Translations under genes and position numbers: made by a program
Assembly: GCA_024752435.1 (NCBI GenBank)
Contig: CP103026.1
Span: forward strand, 1,550,001-1,614,000
From: Allantophomopsis cytisporea
Lineage: Eukaryota > Ascomycota > Leotiomycetes > Phacidiales > Phacidiaceae
Length of the DNA stretch: 64,000 nucleotides
Direction of reading: 5' to 3'
Shown here: positions 23,508-35,776 of the stretch, piece after piece
Layout: the number at the start of each line of letters is the position of its first letter
Position numbering within the stretch: the first letter of the stretch is position 1
Notes under the pieces: model-generated
What the model saw: only the letters and a program-made list of their open reading frames with translations
What the model was told of the DNA's origin: nothing
Databases searched by the model: none

Positions 23508-26071
23508 GCTGTTCACGCTCCCCCTCACCATTTATCTCAAACTACTCATTCCCCTTCCCTTCTCAACTTGGCCTTTTCATTTCTTCGCTGCTACTGGCCT
23601 CGTATTTACCCCCTTTTATTCCCCATAAAGATGATCATATCCTTGGTCCCGATGTGGACCTCACCACCACCACACCCCATACCGATCCGCATGTTGGATT
23701 CTGGATTCTGGCTTGTGAATTCTTTTCGTTGTTGTTGTTGTTGTAGTATTGTTGTTGCATTGTTTGCGGGCTGGTTTCAATACCCCATTTTTGAATGCTT
23801 GATGGAGGAGGAATTGCTGCCGCCTAGTTGTGTTGGCTTGCGAGCTGCGGAGTGAAGGAGCTTCGTGGAGCGGAGATTCAAAGATTGCAGAAAGTGATTA
23901 AGATTTGGGATTTTTTCGTAGATCGATTTTATGGAGGTGGATTGGCGTATATAGAGGGAATTTGAGCGGTTTGATTGTGTTAGGCTTGAGAGTTTTGTGA
24001 TTTATGATTCATTATGTGTGATTATTTAGTGCGTCTGGTTTATTTCTTTTGATTATGCGGTAAGTTACCATTTTTTTTTTTTTTTTTTTTTTTGGGAGTT
24101 TCAAGCACATGCTTTTTGGAGTGATGGCACTTAGCCAGCCACTTGGACTTGGGAGACTGATAGTACAGACCGATATAGCCCCCCTGCTTACAAGAACCAA
24201 CTAATGATAATACTTATAAGCATATGCAGCAGTGCTTAGCCTGGTTATAAATACCTTCACAAAGCCACGAATCAGAGAAAAGTGTTGGGGGCGAAAGCAG
24301 CGATTCTCCTCCCCTTCCCAACTTCCCGAAAGAACCATAAGACCTCACGACGTAAAGATACTGCAGCCAAAAATGGGTAGTGGATTACACAACTTACTCA
24401 GCGATTTTCAAACCATTAGTCTTCAGCATCACATTCCCACTTCCGGAATATAAATCTTCGCAGTTCTTTCCCCGGCTATATTCCTTGTAGCATCTTGTTC
24501 TGACGCCACGAGTATTATTCTGGTTAGGGGAAGACTGACCAGGACGATGTGCAGTATAGCGAGTAAGAGCATAACAGATCTAGCCCGTCCACACTTTCAC
24601 CATATTCTGAAGGGTAAGGGATATAGTAGCATTAGCCCCAACCATTTGGCGATTGGACAGGGACTTACTTCCTCTGCAAACACTTTACTCTTAGTACCCG
24701 AAAAGGTAGCAAATCCAGGATATCCAAGTTCGACAACATCATGAATCCTCGTATGGTCATGGACCACTTGAGTCCATCTGCCAAGTCTCCACCATGAATA
24801 ACTCATTTCTGTTATTTTTGCTATCTTTAGATGACGATAAGTTACCTGTGAGCAGTTTGGAACCAGAGCCTTGGCTTAGCTACAGTGTACTAGAATGCGC
24901 TGAATCGGTACTTGCCTGCTTTCATTGAGAGATTTAAGTTAGTAGAGTTGAATGATGAAAGGGTGCATACGGAAAGTCAAAAAGGCTTGGTGGAGGAAAA
25001 GGGGCTAGTAGTCGATTATTGACTGTTGAGGCGCTCTTCGAAGGAACGTTAGCATCTAATTTTCTATACATGAGATTAAAGTAAATGGTTGTGCGTGAGG
25101 CTGGAATTTGTATGTGAGAGAACTCCTCTGGCTACATCTCCAATGTTCATGTATTAATCTACGCATATGTATGAGATCTCAAATGTAGTCATGGCTTCCA
25201 AGGTCGTTTAAGAAAAGGCTGTAGTCATTCGTTCACCCATTGCTCAGAATTATATATCCATCTATTCCAAAAGAAAAAGAAAAAAAACATACATCGTCAC
25301 ATCTGCTCTTCTTAATTCTCTGCATTAAGCATTAAGGCTAAGAGCCATAACCCTCCTGTAAAGTTACATACAGTCTTGATCAAATCGTTCGTCGGAGGTA
25401 TGTATGTCTCCAAGCCCCAAAGGCCCCTAACATGTCCCCTCGCTCCCCTTTATCGCCTCCATGAAGAATCCATGAAAACAAACCGGATTCACAAAGTGCA
25501 ACAGTATGCAAAAAAGGGAAGGAAAAAGGAAGACATAAAGAAGTTGTGGTAAGAAAGGGAAGTATGTTTGAATACCCATCAAAAAAGTACACGCACGCAT
25601 CCCGCGCATTCACCAAAGTAACAACAGCAACGCAAAAAGCTTTAAATTTCTCTTCTGCAAAGCTATTGGGACAATTTACCCCCCGGTCACCTGCCCATCC
25701 ACCACTCTCTGATCTGAACCCGGGTTCCGCAAGTTGTTGAGTTGAGAACAGGACAAAATATACCAGGTAATGAATGACTCCGTCAAAAACTAAGACGGAC
25801 TTATTCAAGTACTTCTGATTAGAGAGAAGGGAGCTGCGAATATTAACAGGAGCTCAGAAATCGAAGTGATGGTCAAAGATTTTTGGTTTGTCCTGGGTGG
25901 AGATGACGAGTCGGACGTGAAACACGGATCGATATCGATAATGGGAGCCTTCAAAAAAAGCTCAATACAAAGACGACACAACGCCCAACCAAATGCAACA
26001 AAACTCCAAAGGCCATGCGATGATAGCGAACCTCAATCGAAGATAGCAATATATGTGCGGACAGGAGGTGT
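23508..26071. other. Convergent 3' spacer
   Basis: About 2.6 kb between convergent genes, no supported gene. Likely 3' UTRs lie at both ends. A 23-T homopolymer sits at 24071-24093. Open frames such as 25380-25808 (minus) have no domain character and probably lie in the Sch9 3' UTR. Confidence 0.5.
24071..24093. repeat. T23 homopolymer
   Basis: Uninterrupted run of 23 T. On the minus strand it would read poly(A). No adjacent retroposed ORF or target-site duplication was found. Confidence 0.9.
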
Positions 26072-28822
26072 TCACATGTCGAAACCGCCGTTGTTAACAA
26101 CTCCACTCATACGGTCATCCCGTCGGCTGTTTTCAGCGGCTTGCTCCCAGTGTGCGTCGTCCTTGATATCCTCATCCATGTTGTCGTAATCATCCTTGAC
26201 ACGATGACGAAGGTTCTCCTCCATCAGGTTCTCGTCGACAAATGTGAAGCCCTTGAAGTTTGCCTGCATTCCAGGTGACAAAGGCGTGGATGAGGAAATA
26301 CCAGCGGCGAGAGCAGCAGCGCGGGCATTGAGGGAGGATGCCCCGTTCAAAGCGTTAGTGAACTCGGGGTCGAAGTTAGACGTATCAGTCTCGGACTTCA
26401 ACTTTGGCTTGAAAGGAGGTGCGATCAACTTCTTGGTCAATGCATCCCAGTCGATATCAGCGAAGAATGGATGTCTCTTAAGCTCCTCTGCATCATCGGT
26501 AGCACCAAGACGATGTTTTGGGTTGCGGTTCAAAAGTCCCTTGACAAAGTTGCGACCTTCAGTTGTGAGGGTATCACGTGGGAAGCGAACCTTGCCGAAA
26601 GCAATGTTCTTGTACATCTGTTGTGTATCTTCGGCATAGAAAGGACTCCATCCACAACACATCTCGAAGACAAGTACACCGAGAGACCAGAAATCTACCA
26701 TCTTAGTGTATCCAGCCTCATCAAGGAGGACTTCTGGGGCCAAGTATTCGGTAGTACCACAGAAGGTGTTGGTGGTGTCGTTCTTAGTAAGGTTGGCCTT
26801 GGAAAGACCGAAATCGCACAGAGCAATATGTCCGTTGGCATCCAGAAGGATGTTCTCGGGCTTAAGATCTCTGTAGACGATGTCATGCATATGCAAATGT
26901 TGGAGGGCTAAGATGAGCTCAGCGATGTAGAACTTCGCACGTCCTTCATTGAAACGACCCTCCTTCTGTAAATGCCAGAAAAGCTCTCCACCAGACATGT
27001 AATCAGTGACGAGATAGAGATCCGAGGGGGTTTGGAAAGAGAACTTCAAGCCAACGATAAATGGTGATTCGGCCATGGCGGTTCGAACAAGAATGTTTCT
27101 CTCTCCAACGGTGTGTGCAACCTCCTTCTTCTGTACAATAACCTTCTTCTGGAGAACCTTCATGGCATAAATACGCTTTGTATCCTTCTTTCGCACCTGA
27201 TAGACCTGTCCGAAAGTACCCTTGCCAATCAACTTGAGAATATCAAAATCTTCTGGGCCGAAGTGTCTCTTATCGGTTCTTTGGTATGTAATCTCGACGT
27301 AGATTTCTCCCGTGACAGATGGAGCCTCCTTTGGGTTTCTACCCTTCAGCTCAAACCATCCCTTGACTGCAGAAGGATCATTCTCAACAAGGTGTGGATA
27401 AAAGTTGACGTTTCCCAAGAAATCTTCTCTCTCGCTTCCACGATCGTAGATGGACAAATTAACATGGTTCTCGGAACCGACGACGTCACTGCTCTGGTTA
27501 GCACTATGAATCATAACTCTAGGCAGTAGAACTTACAAGGCTGCCTCTGTGTCCCACTTAGGGTTTGAAAGGGCCTTGACGGCATGGGTTCTGACATCTC
27601 TATAATCGTTGCTATCGTTGCTGCTCTGACGGCTCTTCATTGGGATTGCCATTGCTCGACCTGATTCGCTGGCTGTACGAAGGATTGGGATTCCGCCAGT
27701 TGGGTTCTTGGCCTCAGCCTCATCTTCTTCCTCGACCTCCTCATCTCTTGGTCCCTTCGATACCAGCTCGTTTCGTTGAAAAGTAGCGACGACATATGGA
27801 TCTCTTGCCTTTCGGAGACCTCTTGCCTCAATGATCTTAACCGTAAGCTTTCCTCGTGGTGCGACAACCGTGGCGCCATTTGAATCTCCAGAGGCTTCGT
27901 CACCGGCTTCGACAGCCTTAGCACTCTTATCACCATCTGCAATCTTTTCTTCCTCTAGCTTGGCGGGTGGCATATCAGCCTTTGGTGGCTGCTCGTTGTT
28001 GGACAATGCGCGTGTTGGTGTTCCAGGTTGGCTCTTTTCACGCGGTAGTCCCGCGTCATCAGTTAGCTTTTTGAGCCGATCATATGATGGAGAGTCCACA
28101 GGGGCTAAACCAGAAGCAACGCGGGAATGTACAGGGCTAGAAGGGGGCGGGGAATTCGATGAGGAGGGCTTGCTTGGGTTCGAAAAATGTGCTGCATGGA
28201 CGTCTTCTGAGGTGAGGATGTTTGACAGGGGATTTAACATGGAACTCCTTCGTGCTTTTGTGGGAAAGGATTCAGACATGTGATCATGGTGGGAAGGAGA
28301 CGCTGAACGGCCTCTTCCATCACCCTCATGTCCTTCACCTTCAGAACCAGAATCGCTCATCTTCAACTTGTGCAGGGAGGGTGGTGTTGATATTGGAGGG
28401 GTGGGATAGGGATGCAAACCACTTAACACCGGTTGTGCAGATGGCTGTGATGCTTCCGCACGCTCATGTGGTAAGAGCGGAGGACCCTCATCATCATCGT
28501 CATCAGAAGAGCTATCAGAATCATCGAATGATTGAGATGGCTCAGACGAACGCACATATTCGGTGGTCGTTTCCCTTTGCCTGGGAGGCGGATTCTCAAA
28601 AACGCTCCCAATGGCAGGAGTTTCTAACGGAACTGAAGTCGGTGATGTAGAAGAACCAGTACCAACCTGTCCAAAATAACTGTGCGTGATTCCCGGCAAT
28701 CTCTTGTCGGAAAGATCTGGAACTGGAGTCGCGACGCCAGATTGAGGGGTATCGGAGTCAATATGATCGTGGGAATCATCTTCGTTGGGCCTGTTTGTGT
28801 AACTCGGGTCAGTAACAGCCAT
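26072..28822 (-). CDS. sch9: Sch9-type AGC protein kinase
   Basis: Two exons, 28822-27537 and 27488-26072, give 900 residues. Sch9 is the fungal S6-kinase-like effector of TORC1 in nutrient signalling, growth and stress resistance. Order: a long Ser/Pro/Asp-rich N-terminus; a C2 domain from about 324 (GKLTVKIIEARGLRKARDP), interrupted by an acidic insert and resuming across the intron at KWDTEAAFDVVGSENHVNL; the kinase from about 510 with GKGTFG, AMK (about 539), YRDLKPEN, DFG and the activation loop TNTFCGTTEYLAPE; and the hydrophobic motif FKGFTFVDEN, as in Sch9. The first acceptor in frame (27504) would give a 33-bp intron. The CAG at 27491-27489 gives 48 bp with a perfect TGCTAAC branch site and restores C2 sequence, so I used it. 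Start is the ATG at 28822. Confidence 0.92.
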
Positions 28823-31800
28823 GATTGCCAATTGTTTTTTATATTTTGACCGTTACGTCTTTCAACAAACGGTCGAGATGAAAAAGAATAGATTATAAAT
28901 GCGGGTATGGGTATAATTGATGTGGTCGTAGTCTGGATTGAAATTGATTGTGTGGGATTTAATGCTTGCGTGTTGGAGCAGATAATTGATGTAAATTTCC
29001 TTCTGGAAACGCTCGTCGAACAATGGCGTAGCCACTCAGAGAGCGTGCTTTCGATAAGCGTTTCCGGTCGCCAGTGTGCGAGTCCCGACAACCGGGGGCC
29101 CCTCCTCCTCCCCATCACCGGTAACATGTGCAAATGTGCAGCATCTGAAAAGGCTGCACATATGTACAGAGCAGAGAAAAGGGGGATGATAGCATGCCCA
29201 AAGATGACCAAATTGCGATGGTCATAATTGGGAGCAGCCATTGTGTTAGGGGAGCAGCTCCGTAAAGGTTGTGAAGATCCAAACCCGAGCGCACACCAGC
29301 ACATCACACATTGAAGTTGGAAGAAGGGAAAAGAGAGTATATCGGCACGTACTTTGACATCATCGCCTGGGTTGCTTGTCTCAACAAGTCTTGTCCACCG
29401 TTCGCATGCGATGGATCGCTGCCTGGCATATTGAAAAAAGGAAGACCTCTCAGAGGTATGGGAATCTAGTCGTGATGTCTGTATGGAAGACGTGTGGGAT
29501 CGTGCCAGCACTGTTGGGAGGTCAGCGGAAGGGCCTCAGCTGGAGTAGCGGTAGAATATACGCGGTTGCGTAGACGAAAGAACCCGATCTTCGGCTTTGG
29601 AATAGAGTAGAATCTGATGCGTCGTCGAAATCGATGTCGCGGCTATGGGTAAAGCTGTCGAATTGTAAGGCGAAGAGAATAATGTCGAGGTTTGAAGGAT
29701 ACAGAAGAGAGTCGTCACTGAAGTTTCGTAGGCAAAGGTGGGTTCTGCGTGGTTCGTCCGTCGATTGACAAGTACAAGCCAAATCAGACGCTTAAGATTT
29801 TAACTCGAAGTTGGGACTAGAGCAAGCGACGATCGACTTAACAGCGTGCACCGAGTACACCCGCTGTAGCTCTAAAAATGGTTCAGATGATGATAATCAG
29901 ATAGCCTGGAATCTTTTTCTTCGAAGTGTTTCTTCTGATATCGAGATTTGCAAGATGAACTGGGTGTTGGAGAAAATAATGTCAGGGCGATTTCTTTCTT
30001 TTAAGTGTACACAGGTAGTCTTCGGAAGCCGGAAGGAAGTAGAAGAATAGACAAGTAGGAAGAGGTATCGGTACCTAAATGTAGGGTATATTAGAGAAAG
30101 AGGTCGTAAAGATAGGTAAGGCGATGGTGGTTAACTTGTCAAGGTGGGTGGTAGGTGGGTTAGTAAGGTACCTAAGGGAGCGAGTAGTGGGTAATTAAGG
30201 TATGTATGTATGTATGTTCGTAGGTACTTTAGGGCAGAGTCATGTAGAAGTACGAGGATTTGGTTTAGAGTAAGGAAATGATGAGGATGAGGATGCGGAT
30301 GAGGAATGATAGGAAGGACGAGAGATTATGAAGGAGAAGAAGAGGAAGAAGGAGATCGAAGAGATGGGAAGAGAGTAGAGAAGAGAGAAAGGGAGATGAT
30401 GTCCGGAATGACCGAAAGAGTGAGCTGAAGTGAATTATGATTGATTTGAGTAGTAATAGTAGAGAGAGAGAAGGACAGAGAGTATCGGTGTATGTAAGTA
30501 TGTATGTAGGTAGGTACTGTATGATTGGCAGTGAAGATGTTTGAAGGTTGATTGTCGTAGGTAAAGTATTCCGTACCTATCCACCAACCCACAGATACGT
30601 ATCTTGATGCGAGGGAGTTGAGGGGCGTAAGGCGTACAATAGATAGATAGATGCAAAGAAGGGCGCATTCATGATGGTGATAATGATGATGATTGAATTA
30701 GATGTAGTGATTTATCGAGGTAGATTATAGCATGGATTGCCTTTTTGATACTTTGAGTATTATTTACTGTACTGTATTGTACTTAGTCCCTGATAATAAT
30801 TATAATTATTTCAGAAGTCGTACTCCCTCATACACATAATTGATTGCATCCTATATGGCAAAGCATTATATTATATTATATTATTCTATTACGACGTTGC
30901 TTGACTTCTGACCGAGCGTATCCATACTCAACTTGGTGGTTGCTTACGATATCTTGTCTTGTCTGATCTCCTATGACTCTGGTCGGATCATCATCAATCA
31001 TACTCTCTACATGATTCTAAATTAACCGTATTATTTATTCCCTGATTCCCCGACCCTTCCTCTGACTGACTGACTGACTTTCTGGTCATTTCTCGTGTTT
31101 CTAGAAATCCTCTCTCATATCTTTGTAGCATTAATAATAATTAATTCACATGTGGCATTATTTTTCGCCGACTTGCAAATACTTTTTTTTTTCTTTCCTC
31201 CATTCAATATCCTAGTAAGTCCCTACGTCATGAAGCATCATCATATTCAATCAAATTCCGGTCTATTCATAAGTGGCCGCAGGCGTACAAAGTAACAGCA
31301 TTGGCGGCATCGGTACCATCGACCACCAACCACCAACCGCACTTATCTACTCCGAGTATCCCCCCTCTAGTGCTTTAGGCTATCTTGCGGGTACTCTTGT
31401 CTCTCGATACTTTTCTCTGCTTCTCTACTACTGGAGAGTACATACCTAATTATCGCATCTCAACCCGAGCTATGCTCCTCTCTCTTTGGTTCTTTTTCGC
31501 TGATGGATACTGCTCGGAGCACTTCCGAAAATCAGCTCCCATCCAATTGCTCGGACAGCAATTGCGGTGAAAGTGTGTTGTGCATTGTTACATACTCCGT
31601 ACTTACGTCGTTACAGCTCAAGCGCAGCCAGCAGCAATTACTGCATCATTACATTATCAACTTACGGTGGGACATGGTACGGAAAACTTGACTACCCGAT
31701 CCTGTGCCACTATTTGACCACCACTAAGATGGAGCCTGCACAATCTACCTTACTCAACCAAGCCTCCTGCAGCAGGAGCCTGACTCAGAAATTAAGGAAG

Positions 31801-33511
31801 GAGAGGCAGAAGGAAAGACAAAAAATCAACGAAAAAAGGGAGAAGTGCGGAATAGGAATCCGATGGGAAAGAATTAGGGGCAAAAGTGAAAAGGAAACAG
31901 GGAAAATGAAAATGCTATTCGAGTGCCGCATCGAGTACCGCCCAAACCCACCAGCCTTTTCCATTTTATGAACATGACTGCAGCGAGAAGAAAAAAAAAA
32001 GAGTCAAGGCACTCAGCCTTCAGGTCCCCTAGAATACCCGCTTCAGCGATGCACCTTACGGACTTTAACCGCCTTTGACTTTTTCGCCTTTCACCTTTTC
32101 ACATGCTTTTGGTACTGGTGGTGTTGGCCCAGGAGTCTTTTACTGTACACAAGCTTCGCCAGGAGAAATATGCGACCAGGGCCATTGGTGGTATTGCGCA
32201 AAGTGTCTTGGGTTGATGGGAGAGTATCCAGGGTCCTGCTTCCATAAGGCCGCAATGTGGTGGGCACGGTGAAGAGTGGACATCTGACGACAATGATGAC
32301 AGGATGACAGGATGTTCGGACGTCACGACAGTATGTATGTCAGTTCTGGCAACAGGATAATATCACCATGACTGAACGGATGATGATCAGATGACTGGAT
32401 GATTGAATGACCGAATGACTGGCTGTTATCAGCAATCATGTCCGTCAAGATAATGCACGCCTGTCGAAGTTCAGTATGCTCGTTAAGGAGAGATACCTCG
32501 GTGAGAGATAATCCAGTGAGTGGAAGTAGGAATACGGGAATGCCTTTGAAGGTGACGAAGCAGCATTCAAGGAGAATACTCAATATTTGGGCAAAGCATG
32601 TATTTAGTTGTACCATTGGAGCCTCGGAAATAGCATCGCACAACACATATCGTCTGCCATGTAGGAGCCAGGATCATAAAGGACTGTACTCTAGACTCCA
32701 TAATATCAATTCGGGTATTGGGTATTCGGATATCGTTGCACAACATGCCAGGAGAAACATAAAGCACGAACGCCATGTAACGATGCGCAAGTACCACTAC
32801 AAGGTAGGTACACAGTAGGTATTTGTACGAGCATTTTCCAGCTTCAATATACACCAGTCCATAGCTGATTATCATTCCCTCTGTCCATGTTATACTGTAT
32901 GGACACTTCTAGTGGTAAACATACCGGAGGAGTAAGATCTTTCGAAGCAGTATTCTAGAGGTAAGCAGGTGCAGAGTCTCATAACGATGAGATGATTCAG
33001 CATAATTCGGGCGCTGTCCAGCCACCGTGTGTAGATTACACGCATGTAAGGCTCACAGTACAAGTGTTGCCAAGGAGGCTCATGAGCATACATGGAACAC
33101 CTGGAGCGAGGGAGAATGAGAGGTCGACAACGATGGCGAAGGGTTGGATGATACGGGATACCGTAAAGGGCTGAGATGCTGGTACATATGTAGCGGAGGG
33201 GATGGGTGTCGGTGGTGGAGAGCGATAGTACGTACAGTAATAATAAGCGAACCGATCGGGCTTGCTCAGGTGTGTGCAGGTGTGCAGATGTGCAAGCGTG
33301 CAGGCTGTACCGGTTGGTATACAAGTGCTTGCTGCCTCAGAGCCGCAAGGCGAAGGTCGCGGAACGCGTTCACAATCGCTTCAAGCCTTACCTTTGAGTC
33401 CCGAACGCGATATTCGTTGAAGAGACGACTCCCACGCAAACCCGCATCAATTCACGCAGTTTGACCACAAGTTACGAGCGTGCTCGCCGAATCGCAAACA
33501 CATCTGCAACT
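28823..33511. other. 4.7 kb divergent spacer, SCH9 / RSC7
   Basis: The longest gene-free stretch in the window. Nearest Sch9 it has GC-richer sequence (28823-29780), presumably a long leader. Then follow a purine-rich block (about 30240-30480), GGTACCTA words (near 30070, 30168), GTAT repeats (30199-30216), ATTAT repeats (30865-30884) and CTGA repeats (31065-31078). Between 32380 and 32430 there are degenerate GAATGACTGG-like units. Open frames at 28624-29511 and 31567-31971 are not supported as genes. Confidence 0.55.
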
Positions 33512-35196
33512 ATGGGTCGCAGACCAGGCAGAGCTGCCGCCAAAAATGCAGCTGCGGCACTGAGTATGGCCTATTCCACCACAAATTAATGCGACATCAA
33601 GCCTAACATTATCGTCTGTAGAAAATACCCCCCAGAACTATGAGGAGCTCGAAGATGAACACATGCCTGACGCAGCGCCATCCGATGCCGGTACTGCTGA
33701 GAATTTTGAGGACGACGCCGCAGATGAAGATGGAACTCCAGCACGCGATTCCGAAGCTGCTTCAGAGGCAGCCACGCCAGTCCCAGAACCTGTCCAGCCA
33801 GTCGTGCGCAAACGCAGATTAGGAAGACCACCAAAAGTAAAGCCGCCTGGCTGGGATGACCCCGAGGATGGCGAAGAAGGCTCTCAAGCGGGTACACCCA
33901 TGAGGAAAAAGAGAGGCGGTGGATTCCGTGGTGGTGGAAGATGGGCGCGACGTGGTGGACCTTCCCATGTGACACAACAACCAATTGACAAGGAGGGAAA
34001 TATGATGGATGTGGTGAACGATGAGGTTGAGCTACCCGAAGACCCTGAAGGTGAGAAGAAGGTCGACAAGATGGGCCACCTTCAGGATGGACGTGACTAT
34101 AGGTGCAGAACTTTCACTGTGCTTGGAAGAGGCGAGCGTCTCTACATGTTGTCGACAGAACCAGCTCGCTGTGTTGGTTTCAGAGACAGTTATCTTTTCT
34201 TCACAAAGCACAAACGCCTTTTCAAGATCATCATCGACGATGATGAGAAGAGAGATCTGATTGATCGTGAACTCATTCCCCATTCATATAAGGGTCGTGC
34301 GATTGGTATTGTCACTGCAAGATCCGTGTTCCGAGAATTTGGTGCTCAGATCATCGTTGGTGGCAAGCGGGTTATTGATGATTACGAGGTTACCAAAGCC
34401 AAAGAAGCTGGAATTGTAGAGGGTGAAATTGCGGATCCAAACGATATCATCAAGCCAGGAGAGCCTTACAACAAGAACCAGTATGTTGCATGGCACGGTG
34501 CCAGTTCCGTCTATCATTCTGGTGCTCCTACCGTTCCTCTGGCAAACGGCAAAGTTATCGACAAAAAGCGAAGGGTGATTGTGAACGATGTGAATTGGAT
34601 GTTGGAACACGCACGTGAGGCAAGGTATGTTAAGCCTTGATAGCCTCTAGTTCTTTGTGTATGCTAATGGATTATCTAGCCGCTTCAATAGCTCACTCAG
34701 TGTTGCTAGAAAGCAAAACTTGGATGGCATTTACGATCCACACACCAACATCATGCAATATCCCGCCATCATGCAGCCAACTCATGCTCGCTGGGAAAGA
34801 GTTCCGCCTTCAGCTGAAGATATACCAAATGGTGTCAATGGTCACAAAACGATCACAGAAAAGGATACCAGCATCCAGACAGATGGTGCATCAGACACAA
34901 TCTTCCCTCCCGTGAAGCCTATCTATTCTCGCAACTATTTGATCACTGACATCGTCTACGAGAGCCCGGCATCATCGACAATGGGAATCCCAGGGCCAGA
35001 TGGCGACACCTATGATATTGGCTTCAATGGTCTATCCAGTGTTTCAGATGATATCCTTGATGAACTTCCTCCTGATTGCCGCAAGGCCTTCGAGGAGGCA
35101 CGCGCGAAGGAACTCAAATGGAAGAGCCGTTGGTCAACAGAGGCTTCGGATACTGAGAGGCGCATGCCTTCTATCGATAAGATAGCAATTGCATAA
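33512..35196 (+). CDS. rsc7: RSC chromatin-remodelling subunit Rsc7/Swp82 family
   Basis: Three exons, 33512-33563, 33622-34624 and 34680-35196, give 523 residues. The family (Rsc7/Npl6 in RSC, Swp82 in SWI/SNF) are accessory subunits of nucleosome-remodelling ATPase complexes in the nucleus. Seen: a short basic start MGRRPGRAAAKN, an acidic low-complexity region, an AT-hook-like KRRLGRPPKVKPPGW near residue 85, an Arg/Gly-rich GGGFRGGGRWARRGG patch, then the conserved core with DGRDYRCRTFTVLGRGERLYML, ARCVGFRDSYLFF, and after intron 2 RFNSSLSVARKQNLDGIYDPHTN. The 17-codon first exon is inferred from GTATGG...TGTAG signals and continuous frame (KNTPQNYEELEDEH). Confidence 0.88.
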
Positions 35197-35776
35197 TCGT
35201 CCCAACGGGTATGATATTTATATGAATGCGGAGTAAATTGGTCCATGGCACGATTCGGGGCGTTGGGTTCAGAAGTTCTCTTAGTGGCGTTTGGAACCGT
35301 ATAGCTATGGCTATATGGAGAGGTTCTTGACATGCAAAATGTACAATAGTCAGACAGGAGAATAATTACATGGACTCTTCAAGAGTCATCTACCTGTAGT
35401 CTACAATGTTTCATGTGTAACGTTATTATTTCTAAACTGTGCATGTTGTGAATATCTATATACCCTTTGGCATGGACTTGCACTCGGAGAACGATTATGA
35501 TCCATCAAGGAAGCTATCACCTATGTTGTCTTGCCAGAAACTTCCAAATCTAGGTAGATGAGTTAGCCTGGCACCTTTCTATCAGCCAGATTTAAGCGAG
35601 AATATCGATGACTCTTTCAACGGTCATCAACAACAAAGATCACAACTCAGCGATTTATATTGTATACAACCTTTTCGAAAGCTCCAACTCATTAAAAACA
35701 ACTTTGCAAACAGCAAAACTCTATCATAAAATATTAAGCAAATACCCGCGATATCACTCCAGAAGCTAGTACTAAG
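35197..35776. other. Spacer between RSC7 and deaminase
   Basis: AT-rich, 580 bp, no gene. It presumably holds the RSC7 3' UTR and the deaminase promoter. Confidence 0.45.

Noticed and set aside
24071..24093. T23 run as the poly(A) tail of a retroposed element
   Set aside because: No coding remnant and no flanking target-site duplication could be seen.
25380..25808. 142-codon minus-strand frame downstream of SCH9
   Set aside because: Hydrophobic but without a domain or splice context; most likely in the SCH9 3' UTR.
27504..27536. 33-bp intron in SCH9 using the first acceptor
   Set aside because: Too short, and it adds residues that break the C2 strand. The CAG 15 bases downstream gives 48 bp with a perfect branch site TGCTAAC.
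28624..29511. 295-codon minus-strand frame overlapping the SCH9 first exon
   Set aside because: It runs out of frame through the SCH9 coding exon and its leader, with no domain.
31567..31971. 134-codon ORF in the SCH9-RSC7 spacer
   Set aside because: Low-complexity Lys/Glu run and otherwise random composition; no start context or domain.
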